Assembly (NCBI GenBank): GCA_913062735.1
Contig: CAJXWI010000191.1
Location: 1-5,803, forward strand
Reading direction: 5' to 3'
DNA from: an uncultured Arcobacter sp.
GTDB lineage: Bacteria > Campylobacterota > Campylobacteria > Campylobacterales > Arcobacteraceae
DNA: 5,803 bases
The position numbers and the translations under genes are program-made. Positions 4,756 through 5,803 of the stretch are shown one piece after another. The stretch's first letter is position 1, and every line of letters starts with the position of its first letter. The notes below the pieces were generated by a model. It saw nothing but the letters and a program-made list of their open reading frames with translations. It did not search any database and was not told the origin of the DNA.

Positions 4756-5061
4756 ATGTGGAAAGTAGAATTTTACAAAACTGCTGATAATAAAGAACCT
4801 GTTAAAGACTGGTTATGCTCCTTTGATGCTAAAACAAAAAGAAATATTCAAAAACATTTTTTGCGCTTAGAGCGAAAAAAGTTAAATTTAAAACACAGTT
4901 TTATTAATCATCTTGAAACGCAATTATATGAAATAAATGTGATAGAAGAAAAAAGAGTTTTAAAAATTATTTTTTTTCCCAGTTCGTATAAAAAAATAAT
5001 GTTATTGCATGCCTATAGTAAAAATATAGTAAAAAATAATAAAATAAAAAGTGCTGCTTAA
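4756..5061 (+). CDS. RelE/HigB-like toxin homologue (Gp49-type), orphan and possibly degenerate
   Basis: The N-terminus VEFYKTADNKEPVKDWL (4-20) and the pattern FLRLERKKLNLKHSFINHLETQLYEI (35-60) then IMLLHAYSK (81-89) match the phage-derived Gp49-like/HigB family of ribosome-dependent mRNA endonucleases. Family members usually run about 100-120 residues, so this 101-residue copy is near full length with a slightly short tail. Several positions that are normally basic differ: ELR is EIN (59-61), yRi is LKI (Lys70), and F-x-KK is YSKN (87-90). An antitoxin with a helix-turn-helix is expected directly downstream, but the next 175 bases are full of stops, and the upstream gap holds none. AGGA (4743-4746) sits nine bases before the ATG. 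It may be an inactive or solitary remnant, or be paired with a distant antitoxin. Confidence 0.75.
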   Translation: MWKVEFYKTADNKEPVKDWLCSFDAKTKRNIQKHFLRLERKKLNLKHSFINHLETQLYEINVIEEKRVLKIIFFPSSYKKIMLLHAYSKNIVKNNKIKSAA

Positions 5062-5087
5062 ATAATTGTTATTTGATAATAATTATT
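5061..5087. repeat. AT-rich hairpin directly after the toxin-like gene
   Basis: AATAATT (5061-5067) pairs with AATTATT (5081-5087), and the stem continues inward through a G-U pair and TTAT/ATAA to a TTG loop, 12 bp in all. It starts on the last base of the stop codon. No T-run follows on the plus strand, so a classic terminator is doubtful; the spacer up to the next gene (to 5248) is otherwise AT-rich with no gene that I can see. Confidence 0.35.
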
Positions 5088-5160
5088 GAAAAAATCTAGA
5101 ATAGTACTTTTAAAATTAAAGTAATAATAATAACTAAAAAGTTTTTAATAAAATAATATA

Positions 5161-5166
5161 TATAAT
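5161..5166 (+). promoter_or_regulatory. Candidate -10 box for the outer-membrane protein gene
   Basis: A perfect TATAAT occurs in the AT-rich spacer, which would give a 5' leader of about 75 bases. Because the whole region is A and T, chance matches are likely and no -35 box is visible. Confidence 0.3.
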
Positions 5167-5248
5167 TAGTGAATATATTAGTAAATAAACAAAAAAATAA
5201 CTAAATATTTAATCAATAATCAAATTTTTAATAAAAATGGAGATTACT

Positions 5249-5752
5249 ATGAAAATATATATTTTAAGCTTATTTCTTATTGCCAGCTTATGTGCGGATA
5301 ACTTTACCTTAGAAAATAAACTCTCTATTACAACGGGTACTTATGTCAAACATATTTCTCCAAGAAACAGCGAACACAGTTATGAAGGTTTTAAAAATCA
5401 ATATATTGATATACGCTACCAAATTTCTCCGAATTCAAAAATAGTTATTGGAACACTAAAAAACTCTCAAGCAAATCGCTGTTTACTTTTAGGCTTAGAG
5501 CATAAGTGGTACGACTTAGGAAAGAGAATCTCTTTTAAAGGACTGTACGCTTATTCTGGTGAATTTTTCTTTGATGCATTTGATAGTTGTTCAAATGGTG
5601 GAAGTTATAAAGACGTAAAAGATAAAATTGGAATTGGTTTTGTTCCATATATCTACCATGGTTTTGAATTTGAACTTAGTAAAAACATTTCTTTGGATGC
5701 TGGTTTTCTTTTGCCCTTAGTTGCCGTTGTAGGCCTTCGTTTTAATTTTTAA
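5249..5752 (+). CDS. Small secreted protein, probable outer-membrane beta-barrel, 167 residues
   Basis: I do not recognise a named family. The start at 5249 is preferred because GGAG (5239-5242) lies six bases before it; the in-frame ATG at 5237 would overlap that site. MKIYILSLFLIASLCA is a signal peptide with likely cleavage after Ala16; the Leu before Cys15 argues against a lipobox. The mature part (about 151 residues) alternates polar and aromatic or hydrophobic residues, as in strands such as YIDIRYQI, RISFKGLYAYSG, KIGIGFVPYIYHGFEFEL and the last strand VVGLRFNF. It ends in Phe, the C-terminal signature of outer-membrane barrels, and the size suits an eight-stranded barrel of PagP/OmpX scale. 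SPRNSEHSYEGFKNQY and IGTLKNSQANR probably form conserved turns. Cys residues remain at the RCLLLG and DSCSNG positions and could form a disulfide. Function is unknown. Confidence 0.7.
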   Translation: MKIYILSLFLIASLCADNFTLENKLSITTGTYVKHISPRNSEHSYEGFKNQYIDIRYQISPNSKIVIGTLKNSQANRCLLLGLEHKWYDLGKRISFKGLYAYSGEFFFDAFDSCSNGGSYKDVKDKIGIGFVPYIYHGFEFELSKNISLDAGFLLPLVAVVGLRFNF

Positions 5753-5803
5753 GTAAATTGTTCTAAGCGTACTTCCTTTTATGATTTTGAATAAGGAAAA
5801 TAC

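Noticed and set aside
5773..5798. TTCCTT/AAGGAA inverted repeat near the right edge
   Set aside because: The 6-bp stem has a large loop and no T-run. The AAGGA may simply be the ribosome binding site of a gene starting beyond the window.
1..5803. CRISPR array, insertion sequence, tRNA or rRNA
   Set aside because: No regularly spaced repeats, transposase motifs, terminal inverted repeats or RNA gene signatures were seen on either strand.

Overview
The window is AT-rich bacterial DNA (roughly 70% A+T by eye) with tightly spaced genes, AAGGA/AGGA ribosome binding sites and TATAAT-type -10 boxes without clear -35 boxes. Together with the style of the proteins this suggests a Campylobacterota (Epsilonproteobacteria) chromosome, probably from the Arcobacter group. 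That is an inference from composition and protein resemblance; there is no rRNA or other marker to prove it.

Left part (1-1000): the C-terminal end of an ABC-F type ATPase runs off the left edge. It converges, across a small hairpin, on an unrecognised 104-residue gene on the minus strand. Next comes a plus-strand unit: a 13-codon open frame with an ideal ribosome binding site and an internal hairpin, then a second hairpin, then a 123-residue stand-alone protein resembling the TipAS drug-binding domain. The arrangement looks like an attenuator or leader-peptide control region.

Middle (1000-4100): a strong bidirectional hairpin separates the TipAS-like gene from a 57-codon minus-strand gene. 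Facing away from that is a two-gene operon: an ArsP_1/DUF318-family eight-helix permease with a Cys-rich cytoplasmic loop, followed nine bases later by a MalY/PatB-type PLP-dependent C-S lyase.

Right part (4100-5803): an ArsR-family repressor with a C-terminal Cys-Cys pair, a RelE/HigB-like toxin homologue that has no antitoxin beside it and lacks several conserved basic residues, an AT-only spacer, and a small secreted protein that looks like an outer-membrane beta-barrel.

How they may work together: the permease, the C-S lyase and the ArsR repressor plausibly form one metalloid or thiol-stress module. The permease, arsR and toxin-like genes share the same promoter-proximal element, a TATAAT-like -10 running directly into TTCTAGAA or TTCTGGAA, which suggests co-regulation. 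The repressor has two vicinal cysteines but not the third one used by As(III) sensors such as AfArsR. That resembles the published methylarsenite-selective ArsR of Shewanella putrefaciens, which controls arsP. This is the most interesting hypothesis in the window, and it is an inference.
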